This document shows, in pieces, positions 6,133 through 13,652 of a DNA stretch of 14,521 bases. Source of the stretch: DATEPR01 sp036503065 (GTDB lineage: Bacteria; Actinomycetota; Actinomycetes; Mycobacteriales; Pseudonocardiaceae). Under the pieces are notes generated by a model. That model did not search any database, was not told where the DNA came from, and worked only from the letters and a program-made list of their open reading frames with translations. Each line of letters begins with the position of its first letter. Position 1 is the first letter of the stretch. Both the position numbers and the translations under genes were made by a program. The DNA lies in assembly GCA_036503065.1 (NCBI GenBank), contig DASXXM010000229.1, positions 1-14,521 of the forward strand. Reading direction: 5' to 3'.

Positions 6133-7037
6133 CGACGTTCACCGGCAAGCTGGCCGATCTGGGTTTCGGCGCAGGCTGGCGGCTGGTGCGGCTGTTGCCG
6201 GCAGGCGTCGCGGGTGCGGCGTTCCGGTTCGGCGCCGACCGGGCCGCGCGGCGCGGCGGGCCGGGCGCGTCGCAGTTGCGCCGCAACCTGGCCCGGGTGG
6301 TGCCCCAGGCCGGCGACGAGGAACTGGCCGAGCTGGTCCGGTCCGGCCTGCGGTCCTACGCCCGCTACTGGTGCGAGACGTTCCGGCTGCCGGCGATGAA
6401 CCCGGACCTGATGTACGAGCGGGTGGACCCGTGCATCCACGGCCGGGAGAACCTGGACGCCGCGCTGGCCGCCGGACGTGGCGCCGTTGTCGCGCTGCCG
6501 CATGCCGGCAACTTCGACGTCGCCGGGCTGTGGACGGCGCGCCGCTACGGCGGGTTCACCACCGTGGTGGAGCGGTTGCGGCCGGAGTCGCTGTACCGCC
6601 GGTTCGTGGCCTACCGGGAGTCGCTCGGCTTCGAGATCCTGCCGCTGACCGGCGGCGAGCGGCATCCGTTCGTCGTGCTGTCCCAACGACTGCGCGCGAA
6701 CAGGGTGATCTGTCTCGTCAGTGACCGGGACCTCACCTCGGCCGGCATACCGGTCACGTTCTTCGGCGAGCAGGCGCGGATGCCCGGCGGCCCGGCCCTG
6801 CTGGCCGCGCGGACCGGTGCCGCGCTGCTCCCGGTCGGCAGCTGGTTCACCGACGACGGCTGGGGTTTCCGGATCCACCCGCCGATCCGGGTGGCCGACA
6901 AGGCAGGCGTCCCGGCGGCCACCCAGGCGCTGGCCGACGTGTTCGCGGGCGACATCGCGGCCCGCCCCGCTGACTGGCACATGACCCAGAAGCTGTGGCT
7001 CGCCGACGGCGCCGACCTGGTACTGGACCCGGCATGA
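6129..7037 (+). CDS. patA: Phosphatidylinositol mannoside acyltransferase (PatA-like)
   Basis: The 302-aa member of the lauroyl/KDO-type (LpxL/HtrB-like) acyltransferase fold corresponds to M. tuberculosis Rv2611c (about 316 aa), which acylates the mannose of PIM1/PIM2. The catalytic H-x4-D motif is H125-A-G-N-F-D130, preceded by GRGAVVALP. Other family stretches are RFVAYRESLGFEILPL, VICLVSDRDLT, VTFFGEQARMPGGPALLAARTGAALLPV and the C-terminal DWHMTQKLW. The N-terminal stretch WRLVRLLPAGVAGAAFRFG is amphipathic/hydrophobic and likely associates with the inner leaflet. The GTG at 6129 overlaps the pgsA stop, with GGGAGG (6116-6121) 7 nt ahead. Its own stop overlaps the pimA start as ATGA. Substrate assignment rests on the operon partners pgsA and pimA and is strong by synteny. 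Confidence 0.92.
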   Translation: MTTFTGKLADLGFGAGWRLVRLLPAGVAGAAFRFGADRAARRGGPGASQLRRNLARVVPQAGDEELAELVRSGLRSYARYWCETFRLPAMNPDLMYERVDPCIHGRENLDAALAAGRGAVVALPHAGNFDVAGLWTARRYGGFTTVVERLRPESLYRRFVAYRESLGFEILPLTGGERHPFVVLSQRLRANRVICLVSDRDLTSAGIPVTFFGEQARMPGGPALLAARTGAALLPVGSWFTDDGWGFRIHPPIRVADKAGVPAATQALADVFAGDIAARPADWHMTQKLWLADGADLVLDPA

Positions 7038-8170
7038 AGGTCGGCATCGTCTGCCCCTACTCGCTCGACGTGCCCGGTGGGGTCCAGGCCCACGTGATGG
7101 ACCTGGCCAGAGCGCTGCGCAGGCTCGGACACGAGGTCGACGTGCTCGCCCCGGCCGACGAGGACAGCCCGGTGCCGTCGTTCGTCACGCCGGCCGGGCG
7201 GGCGATGGGCATCCCGTACAACGGATCGGTGGCCCGGCTGTCCTTCGGTCCCCGGTCGTTCGCCAAGGCGCGCCGGTGGATCCGGGACCACGACTTCGAC
7301 GTGCTGCACCTGCACGAGCCGACCGCGCCCAGCCTGTCCTTCCTCGCGCTGATGGTGGCGGACGGCCCGATCGTGGCGACGTTCCACACGTCGACCCCGC
7401 GGTCGCGGGCGCTGAGCGCGTTCCAGCTGATCCTGCAACCGTTCCTGGAAAAGATCACCGCGCGGATCGCGGTGTCCGCACTGGCCCGGCGGGTCCAGGT
7501 GGAACACCTGGGCGGCGACGCGGTGGAGATCCCCAACGGCGTCGACGTGAGCTTCTTCGCCGACGCCGAGCCGCTGATCGGCTACCCGCGCGCGGGCGGC
7601 ACCGTCGGTTTCGTCGGCCGGTTCACCGAACCCCGCAAGGGCATGGCGGTGCTGCTCGGCGCGTTGCGCCGGCTGGTGCCTGACTTCCCGGACCTCCAAC
7701 TGCTGGTCGTCGGCCGGGGCGACCCGGACGACCTGCGCGAGGCCGCCGGACCCGCGCTCGCCGACCGCATCGTGCTGCTCGGCCAGGCCGACGACAAGGT
7801 CAAGGCGCAGGCGCTGCGCAGCATGGACGTGTACTGCGCGCCGAACACCGGCGGCGAGAGCTTCGGCATCATCCTCACCGAGGCCATGGCCGCCGGCACC
7901 GCGGTGGTGGCCAGCGACATCGACGCGTTTCGGCGCGTCCTGGCCGACGGCGCGGTCGGCACCCTGGCCGCGGTGCAGGACGAGGCCGCACTGGCCGCGG
8001 GTATCCGCGCCCTGCTGGCCGATCCCGATCGCCGGGCCGAACTCGCGGCGGCGGCCCGGCAACGGGTCGCCGCGTTCGACTGGTCGGTGCTGACCACCCG
8101 GGTCCTCCGCGTGTACGAGACGGCGATCGCGGCCACCCCCGGGCGGGTGCACGAGGCCGGGGAGAATTGA
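7034..8170 (+). CDS. pimA: Phosphatidyl-myo-inositol mannosyltransferase PimA
   Basis: A GDP-mannose-dependent GT4 (GT-B fold) glycosyltransferase of 378 aa that adds the first mannose to phosphatidylinositol at the cytoplasmic face. The N-terminal domain starts MKVGIVCPYSLDVPGGVQAHV, with the G15-G16 loop that contacts the donor. H118 (TFHTSTP), R196 and K202 (VGRFTEPRKGM) fall at exactly the positions reported for mycobacterial PimA catalytic residues. The EX7E-type segment ESFGIILTEAMAAG begins at E275. LHLHEPTAPSLSF and the FFADAEP region also match PimA rather than a general GT4 enzyme. The ATG overlaps the acyltransferase stop (ATGA), and no independent ribosome site is evident, so coupling is likely. 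The NUDIX gene begins 3 bp after the stop. Confidence 0.95.
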   Translation: MKVGIVCPYSLDVPGGVQAHVMDLARALRRLGHEVDVLAPADEDSPVPSFVTPAGRAMGIPYNGSVARLSFGPRSFAKARRWIRDHDFDVLHLHEPTAPSLSFLALMVADGPIVATFHTSTPRSRALSAFQLILQPFLEKITARIAVSALARRVQVEHLGGDAVEIPNGVDVSFFADAEPLIGYPRAGGTVGFVGRFTEPRKGMAVLLGALRRLVPDFPDLQLLVVGRGDPDDLREAAGPALADRIVLLGQADDKVKAQALRSMDVYCAPNTGGESFGIILTEAMAAGTAVVASDIDAFRRVLADGAVGTLAAVQDEAALAAGIRALLADPDRRAELAAAARQRVAAFDWSVLTTRVLRVYETAIAATPGRVHEAGEN

Positions 8171-8173
8171 CCG

Positions 8174-9172
8174 ATGGACCATGCGGTCGTTGTGGTGCTC
8201 GTGGTGGTGCTGCTCGTCGCGCTGGTGCTGGGGCCGTGGCTGCTGGGCACCGCGACCCGACTGGACCGGCTGCACGTGCGCACCGACGCGGCATGGGCCG
8301 GCATGGACGCCGCGCTCGCCCGGCGGGCCGTGGTGGCCAGGGCGGTGGTGGCGGCGGGCTGCCTGCCACCGGCAACGGCGGACGCGCTGCGCGCCGCCGC
8401 CGACCGGGCCGAACTGGCCGACCGGGTGGAGCGCGAGGCCGCTGAGAACGAACTGTCCCGGCTGCTCGGCGAGCTGGACCGAACCGCGGTCCCGGTCGGG
8501 CTGGCCGAGGAGCTGGACGACGCGGAACAGCGCGTGATGCTGGCCCGTCGGGTACACAACGATGCCGTGCGGGACACCAGGGCGTTGCGCCGCCGCAGGC
8601 TGGTCCGGTGGCTGCGACTGGCCGGCACGGCGGCACGGCCGGAGTACTTCGAGATCGCCGAGCCCGACCCGGCCGCGGCACCCGTCGCGCTGTCGCGGCG
8701 CCGCTCGGCCCGGCTCGTGCTCACCGACCCGGCCGGCCGGGTGCTGCTGTTCCACGGCCGCGACCCGGCCCGGCCTGGCTCGTTCTGGTTCACCCCCGGC
8801 GGCGGCGTGGAGAACGGCGAGGACCTACGCGCGACGGCGGTCCGCGAACTGCACGAGGAGACCGGCCTGCTGGCCACCGAGGACCAGTTGATCGGGCCGG
8901 CGTGGGTGCGCCGGGTGCCGTTCCCGTTCGACGGCGACGCGTTCCTCAGCGAGGAGTGGTTCTTCCTGATGCGGGTGTCACAGTCGGCTGTGGCCGCGGT
9001 GCGACACGACGGTTTCACCGAGCTGGAGCGGGACACCATCGACGGCCACCGATGGTGGACCCGGCGTGAGCTGAAGTCCACACCGGACACGATCTACCCC
9101 GAACAGCTCGCCGAGTTCCTGCCGACCCTGCTCGCCGGCAACTGGGACGGCCGCACCCGCCCGATCCGATAG
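8174..9172 (+). CDS. Membrane protein with LemA-like N-terminal region fused to a NUDIX hydrolase
   Basis: The 332-aa protein begins with one transmembrane helix (about 4-26, VVVVLVVVLLVALVLGPWLL). A helical region of about 130 residues follows that resembles LemA proteins: RTDAAWAGMDAALARRAVVARAVV, then AENELSRLLGELDR, then LDDAEQRVMLARRVHNDAVRD. Residues 180-332 form a NUDIX domain with a complete box: G210-x5-E216-x7-R224-E-L-x-E-E-x-G-L232. Such domains hydrolyse nucleoside diphosphates linked to another group. The counterpart in M. tuberculosis is Rv2609c, next to pimA. The substrate is unknown; a GDP-mannose or CDP-DAG related compound is a speculation from context. ATG 8174 has GGGGAG (8159-8164) 9 nt upstream, inside the end of pimA. 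The membrane anchor places the hydrolase at the site of PIM synthesis. Confidence 0.88.
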   Translation: MDHAVVVVLVVVLLVALVLGPWLLGTATRLDRLHVRTDAAWAGMDAALARRAVVARAVVAAGCLPPATADALRAAADRAELADRVEREAAENELSRLLGELDRTAVPVGLAEELDDAEQRVMLARRVHNDAVRDTRALRRRRLVRWLRLAGTAARPEYFEIAEPDPAAAPVALSRRRSARLVLTDPAGRVLLFHGRDPARPGSFWFTPGGGVENGEDLRATAVRELHEETGLLATEDQLIGPAWVRRVPFPFDGDAFLSEEWFFLMRVSQSAVAAVRHDGFTELERDTIDGHRWWTRRELKSTPDTIYPEQLAEFLPTLLAGNWDGRTRPIR

Positions 9173-9249
9173 CGCGAACCGATACCTGCGGCCGCTGGTA
9201 CAGATGAGTTCGTTCGTTCGGTGATGTCCGACGACAGGGAAGGGGAACC

Positions 9250-10356
9250 GTGCCGGCCTTGTTCTACTACCCGAAGATCAACGCTCCGCAATCGGTGATC
9301 CATCAAGCCTTGCTGTACTGGGATCACCTGGTGACGGTCGCACCGGATGGCCCGCTGGAGGGGTTCCTCGACCATCGGATGCGTCAGGTGCACGATGCCG
9401 GTCTGTACACCCGATTGCCGGCAGAGAACTGGCCGGGCCGCCGGCCCGAGGACCTGGAGCGGGCGCTGCGGCTGGTGGCGTATCTGCTGGGCAGGGTTCC
9501 CGCCGACGACCTGATCCCCGATGCCGAGCCGGACAGCTACCTGTACACCGCCAAGCTGTCCCGGGGGATTCGCGCGGAGTTGGCACGCCGCGGAGTGACC
9601 CGGCAGGTTGCCGGGGACTCGTTGCGGATTCAGGTGTCGGCGGCGACTCAGTTGTGCCTGATCAGCGCGGCGGCGCGGGACATCGCCGCCCGACATCGGC
9701 ACCTGGGTGGTGAGCAGGAGGCGCTCTACGCCTATACCGACAGCCCTGCTGCTCACCGGTTCGCACACACGCCGTTCGCGATCGACTATCAACCGCCTGG
9801 CGAGCCCGACGATCAGGCTCCTGGACGTGAGTGGTCCTACGCGCGAAGGCTCCATGGATTCAGCTTTCCTGGACCTAGAACGATGCCTTGCTGGGACGTG
9901 GAGATCGGCAGCCTCCTGCCGGTTCCCGGCTATGACGTCGATGTTCGGGATCTGATCGCGTTCCGCGAGCGCTACAACGACGAACGACACCGCCTGATGA
10001 CAGCGATCGATCTTCTCGTGCACGGGATCCAACGAAACTTCGACCACCCCCAGGACGTGCTGCGTGTCGTGCAACGAGAACTGGAAGCCGCACTCGCCGA
10101 CCTGGAGCACGCCGGTCGCGCCGCCCGTATCACCTGGGTCCGGCGGTCGGTCACCGTGTCGATCGCCCTGGCCGCCAGTTGGGCGGCGCAGAAACTCCTA
10201 CCCGAGGCAGGGTGGATGCTCGGCGTGATCGCAGGTGCGGCGATCAACGTCGCGACCAACTCGACCAGGCCCAGCCACCATGAAGTGGGCAGCGGCTTCG
10301 ACATCAGCACTACGGACATCAGCTACCTGTACCGCGTGCACTCCGCCCTGCGATGA
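9250..10356 (+). CDS. Uncharacterised protein, resembles DUF6236-type, with C-terminal membrane segment
   Basis: The 368-aa product starts at GTG 9250 behind AAGGGG (9240-9245). I do not recognise a characterised function. The opening ALFYYPKINAPQSVIHQALLYWDHLVTVAP resembles the N-terminus of DUF6236 proteins (a YYP motif, then LYWD and a following VxP); this is a recollection of the pattern, not a search result. The middle (70-300) is mostly helical with charged repeats and a possible coiled coil near ERYNDERHRLMTAIDLLVHGIQRNF. Residues about 305-335 (VTVSIALAASWAAQ and WMLGVIAGAAINVAT) form one or two hydrophobic segments. Codons such as TTG, GAT, CAT, CAA and GCT are more frequent than in neighbours, a sign of separate origin. 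It stands alone: 77 bp after the NUDIX gene and convergent with the pyrimidine operon, 12 bp apart. Confidence 0.75.
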   Translation: MPALFYYPKINAPQSVIHQALLYWDHLVTVAPDGPLEGFLDHRMRQVHDAGLYTRLPAENWPGRRPEDLERALRLVAYLLGRVPADDLIPDAEPDSYLYTAKLSRGIRAELARRGVTRQVAGDSLRIQVSAATQLCLISAAARDIAARHRHLGGEQEALYAYTDSPAAHRFAHTPFAIDYQPPGEPDDQAPGREWSYARRLHGFSFPGPRTMPCWDVEIGSLLPVPGYDVDVRDLIAFRERYNDERHRLMTAIDLLVHGIQRNFDHPQDVLRVVQRELEAALADLEHAGRAARITWVRRSVTVSIALAASWAAQKLLPEAGWMLGVIAGAAINVATNSTRPSHHEVGSGFDISTTDISYLYRVHSALR

Positions 10357-10368
10357 CCCAATGAGCAG

Positions 10369-11364
10369 TCAGCGCAGCGCCGGGATGATGTCGTTGCCGT
10401 ACGCCACCAGGGTTTTCTCCGGTTGGTCGTGCATCAGGTAGACCGCGAACTGTTGGACACCGAGCGACGCCAGTTCCCGCAACCGCTCGACGTGCGCCGC
10501 CTCGCGGCCGACCAGGCAGAACCGGTCCACGATGGCATCCGGCACGAAGTCGGTCGACGGGTTGCCGGCCCGGCCGTGGTGGCTGTAGTCGTAGCCTGCC
10601 CTGCCCTCGATGTAGTCGGTCAGCGCGCGGGGCACCGGACCGGACGTGCCGTACCTGGCCACCAGGTCGGCCACGTGGTTGCCCACCATGCCACCGAACC
10701 AGCGCAGCTGGTCCCGTTGGTGCGCGAGGTCCGTGCCGACGTAGGCGGGCGCGGCCACGCACATGGTGACCGCGTCCGCGGGCCTGCCCGCGGCTACCGC
10801 GGCCGCCCGGACCGCGCCGATGGTCCAGCGGGCGATGTCCGGGTCGGCGGTCTGCAGGATGAAGCCGTCGGCCTGCTCGCCGACCAGTTTCAGTGCCTTG
10901 GGCCCGTAGGCCGCCATCCAGATCTCCAGCCTGCCGTCGCGCACCCACGGAATCCGGACCGCCGTGTCGTGATGCACGACCGACCGGCCCTCCGCCAGCT
11001 CCTTGATCACGTGCATCGCCTCGGCGAGGGTGGCCAGGTTGGCGGGCGGCTGGCCGATCACGCGGCGGGCCGAGTCGCCCCGGCCGATGCCGCATACCGT
11101 GCGGTTGCCGAACATGTCGTTGAGCGTGGCGAACAGGGACGCGATCACCGACCAGTCCCGGGTGGCCGGGTTGGTCACCATCGGCCCGACCACCATGGTT
11201 TCCGTGGCCGCCAGGATCTGCGAGTAGATCACGAACGGTTCCTGCCACAGCACGTGCGAGTCGAACGTCCAGCCGTAGCCGAAACCCAGCCCCTCGGCCA
11301 CGCGCATGGTCTCCACGACGGCCTTGGCCGGCGGATCGGTCTGCAGGACGATGCCGAAATCCAC
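10369..11364 (-). CDS. LLM-class flavin/F420-dependent oxidoreductase, TIGR03842-like
   Basis: The 331-aa bacterial-luciferase-like TIM barrel starts MDFGIVLQTDPPAKAVVETMRVAEGLGFGYGWTFDSHVLWQEPFVIYSQILAAT, the pattern of the F420-dependent CPS_4043 family (TIGR03842), whose substrate is not known. VVGPMVTNPATRDWSVIASLFATLNDMFGNRTVCGIGRGDSARR, near residues 58-101, is the cofactor-side barrel region of Mer-type F420 enzymes. ALKLVGEQADGFILQT is also typical. GTG 11364 is preceded by AAGGGGG, which overlaps the dihydropyrimidinase stop; the gap is 12 bp, so it is the last gene of the operon. Context suggests a redox or oxygenase step on a pyrimidine/hydantoin or its product. RutA, the uracil ring-opening enzyme, is also an LLM protein but of another subfamily. 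Cofactor F420 rather than FMN is inferred. Confidence 0.87.
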   Translation of the reverse strand: MDFGIVLQTDPPAKAVVETMRVAEGLGFGYGWTFDSHVLWQEPFVIYSQILAATETMVVGPMVTNPATRDWSVIASLFATLNDMFGNRTVCGIGRGDSARRVIGQPPANLATLAEAMHVIKELAEGRSVVHHDTAVRIPWVRDGRLEIWMAAYGPKALKLVGEQADGFILQTADPDIARWTIGAVRAAAVAAGRPADAVTMCVAAPAYVGTDLAHQRDQLRWFGGMVGNHVADLVARYGTSGPVPRALTDYIEGRAGYDYSHHGRAGNPSTDFVPDAIVDRFCLVGREAAHVERLRELASLGVQQFAVYLMHDQPEKTLVAYGNDIIPALR

Positions 11365-11376
11365 GACGGTCCCCCT

Positions 11377-12774
11377 TCAGTTCAGATACTGCGACAGGGC
11401 GCGGGACAGGAAGCGCCCGTGGCCGGCAGTGCCGTGGTACTCGCCGTCGTCGATGACCACGCGGCCCCGCGACAGCACGGTCGCGACCCGGCCGGTGATC
11501 GACATCCCCTCGTACGCCGAGTAGTCCACGTTCATGTGGTGCGTGTCGACCGACAGCGTCTGGGTCGCGGTCGGGTCGTAGATCACGATGTCCGCGTCCG
11601 AGCCGGGCTGGATGGTGCCCTTGCGCGGGTACAGCCCGAACATCCGGGCCGGCGTCGTGGACGCGACCTCCACCCACCGCGACAGCGACAGCTCGCCGGC
11701 CACCACGCCCTGGTGCAGCAGGTCCATCCGGTGCTCGACGCCGGGGATGCCGTTGGGGATCTTCGAGAAGTCGCCGCGCCCCAACTGTTTGCCGCCGTCG
11801 CCGCCCTCGTTGAAGCAGAACGGACAGTGGTCGGTGGACACCACGGACAGGTCGTTGGTGCGCAGTCCCTGCCACAGCGACGCCTGGTGCTCCCGTGGCC
11901 GCAACGGGGGAGACGCGACGAACTTCGCGCCGTCGAAGCCGGGCCGCGCCAGGTCCTCAATGGACAGATAGAGGTACTGCGGGCACGTCTCGGCGAACAC
12001 GTTCTGGCCGGTGTTCCGCGCCGCCGCCACCGCTTCGAGTGCCTGCGCTGCGCTGAGGTGCACGATGTACAGCGGCGCGCCGGTGACCTTCGCCAGCGCG
12101 ATCGCCCGCGACGTCGCCTCGCCCTCCAGTTCCGGCGGGCGGGTCAGGCCGTGCTCGACGGGCGCGGTCCGGCCGGACGCGACGGCCTGCGCGACGAGCT
12201 GGTCGATGGCGATGCCGTTCTCGGCGTGCATCATCACCAGGCCGCCGGTGCGCTGCGCCTGCTGCATCGCCAGCAGGATCTCGCCGTCGGTGGCGTAGAA
12301 CACGCCGGGGTAGGCCATGAACATCTTGAAGCTGTTCACCCCGGCGTCGATGCACGACTCCATCTCCTTCAACGACGTGTCGTTGACGTCGGAGACGATC
12401 ATGTGGAAGCCGTAGTCGACGGCGCAGTTGCCGTCCGCCTTGGCATGCCATTTGTCCAGAGTGGACAGCAGCGACGTGCCCCTGGCCTGCACCGCGAAGT
12501 CGATGATCGTGGTGGTGCCGCCCCAGGCCGCGGCCAGGGTACCGGTCTCGAACGTGTCCACCGAGTGGGTGCCGCCGAACGGCATCTCCATGTGGGTGTG
12601 CGCGTCGATGCCGCCGGGCAGCACGTATTTCCCGGTCGCGTCGAGCACCCGGTCGGCCGGCGTCCGCCTGCCCGGTTCGAGCAGCGCGGCGACCGTCTCG
12701 CCGTCGACGAGCACGTCGGCCTCGATGGCGCCGGTCGACGTGAGTACCGTGCCGCCGCTGATCAGGATGGTCAT
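11377..12774 (-). CDS. hydA: Dihydropyrimidinase / D-hydantoinase
   Basis: The 465-aa cyclic amidohydrolase opens dihydrouracil, dihydrothymine or hydantoin rings to N-carbamoyl amino acids. All binuclear metal-site residues are present: H59-T-H61 (GGIDAHTHMEMP), the carboxylated lysine K150 (NSFKMFMAYPG), H183 (MMHAENG), H239 (YIVHLSA) and D315 (STDHCPF). GLYPRKGTIQPGSDADIVIYDP is the usual C-terminal metal-dependent-hydrolase signature. The length fits the family (about 460-480). ATG 12774 follows the stop of the amidohydrolase gene by 7 bp with only a weak AGGG site, so translation is probably coupled. The next gene begins 12 bp after its stop. Dihydropyrimidinase and hydantoinase activities cannot be separated by sequence. 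The adjacent beta-ureidopropionase-like gene and NCS1 transporter favour reductive pyrimidine degradation. Confidence 0.93.
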   Translation of the reverse strand: MTILISGGTVLTSTGAIEADVLVDGETVAALLEPGRRTPADRVLDATGKYVLPGGIDAHTHMEMPFGGTHSVDTFETGTLAAAWGGTTTIIDFAVQARGTSLLSTLDKWHAKADGNCAVDYGFHMIVSDVNDTSLKEMESCIDAGVNSFKMFMAYPGVFYATDGEILLAMQQAQRTGGLVMMHAENGIAIDQLVAQAVASGRTAPVEHGLTRPPELEGEATSRAIALAKVTGAPLYIVHLSAAQALEAVAAARNTGQNVFAETCPQYLYLSIEDLARPGFDGAKFVASPPLRPREHQASLWQGLRTNDLSVVSTDHCPFCFNEGGDGGKQLGRGDFSKIPNGIPGVEHRMDLLHQGVVAGELSLSRWVEVASTTPARMFGLYPRKGTIQPGSDADIVIYDPTATQTLSVDTHHMNVDYSAYEGMSITGRVATVLSRGRVVIDDGEYHGTAGHGRFLSRALSQYLN

Positions 12775-12781
12775 CGTCGCA

Positions 12782-13624
12782 TCAGCCCTGCACCAGCGAC
12801 GAGTAGGTCTCCGGCCTGCGGTCCCGGTAGAACGCCCACAGGTCCCGGACCTCGGCCAGCGTGCCCATGTCCAGGTCGCGCACCACGACCTCGTCCTTCG
12901 TGTCGGAAGCCGGCTCGCCGACGAACTGCCCGCGCGGGTCGACGAAGTACGTCTGGCCATAGAAATCGTTGTCGCCCAACGGTTCCACGCCGACCCGGTT
13001 GATCGCGCCGACGAAGTACTCGTTCGCGACGGCGGCTGCCGGCTGCTCCAGCCGCCACAGGTACTGCGAAAGGCCACGGCTGGTCGCCGACGGGTTGAAC
13101 ACGATCCGCGCGCCGGCCAGGCCCAGTGCCCGCCAGCCTTCCGGGAAGTGCCGCTCGTAGCAGATGTAGACGCCGATCCGGCCGACCGCCGTGTCGAACA
13201 CCGGGTAGCCCAGGTTGCCCGGCCGGAAGTAGAACTTCTCCCAGAAGCCCTTCACCTGCGGAATGTGGTTCTTGCGGTGCTTGCCGAGGTACCGGCCGTC
13301 CGCGTCGATCACGGCTGCCGTGTTGTAGTAGACGCCGGGCTGTTCCACCTCGTACATCGGCACGATCAGCACCACGCCGTGCTGCCGGGCGGTCTCGCAC
13401 ATCAGGTGCGTCGTCGGGCCGTCCGGGATCGACTCGGTGTAGGAGTAGTAGTCGGCGTCCTGGACCTGGCAGAAGTACGGACCGTAGAACAGCTCCTGCA
13501 GGCACACCACCTGGGCGCCCGCCGACGCCGCCGTCTCGATCGCGCGCACCGACGCCTCGATCATGGACTGCTTGTCCCCGGTCCACGCCTGCTGGACCAG
13601 GCCGGCCCTGACGATCTCTGCCAC
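12782..13624 (-). CDS. Nitrilase-superfamily amidohydrolase, beta-ureidopropionase-like
   Basis: The 280-aa carbon-nitrogen hydrolase has the catalytic triad in order: E44 (LQELFYGPYF), K118 (KHRKNHIP) and C155 (VYICYERHFPEG). The block KGFWEKFYFRPGNLGYPVFDT and the NPSATSRGLSQYLW segment are characteristic of beta-ureidopropionases and N-carbamoylputrescine amidases. It would hydrolyse N-carbamoyl-beta-alanine, or another N-carbamoyl amino acid, to the amino acid, CO2 and ammonia, the step after dihydropyrimidinase. The start is GTG 13624 with GGAG 5 nt upstream. It is second in the operon, 28 bp after the transporter and 7 bp before the dihydropyrimidinase. N-carbamoyl-D-amino-acid hydrolase activity is an alternative if the pathway substrate is a hydantoin. 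Confidence 0.9.
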   Translation of the reverse strand: MAEIVRAGLVQQAWTGDKQSMIEASVRAIETAASAGAQVVCLQELFYGPYFCQVQDADYYSYTESIPDGPTTHLMCETARQHGVVLIVPMYEVEQPGVYYNTAAVIDADGRYLGKHRKNHIPQVKGFWEKFYFRPGNLGYPVFDTAVGRIGVYICYERHFPEGWRALGLAGARIVFNPSATSRGLSQYLWRLEQPAAAVANEYFVGAINRVGVEPLGDNDFYGQTYFVDPRGQFVGEPASDTKDEVVVRDLDMGTLAEVRDLWAFYRDRRPETYSSLVQG

Positions 13625-13652
13625 AGCGTCTCCACTCCCTCGTTGTTCGATC

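Noticed and set aside
6611..8755. Long open frame (714 codons) on the minus strand
   Set aside because: It is antisense to patA, pimA and the NUDIX gene and has H/R/G/Q-rich composition with no recognisable domain.
9209..9220. Three tandem TTCG units upstream of the gene at 9250
   Set aside because: Only 12 bp long; too short to call a repeat element or a phase-variable tract.
10423..13002. Very long open frame (859 codons) on the plus strand
   Set aside because: It lies antisense to the LLM and dihydropyrimidinase genes and runs into the amidohydrolase gene, all with intact motifs. Its translation is low-complexity R/G/H/V-rich text typical of the opposite strand in high-GC DNA.
11377..13077. 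Dihydropyrimidinase with a start at 13077 (566 residues)
   Set aside because: The extra N-terminus would overlap about 300 bp of the amidohydrolase gene and lacks family sequence. ATG 12774 starts exactly at the conserved N-terminus.
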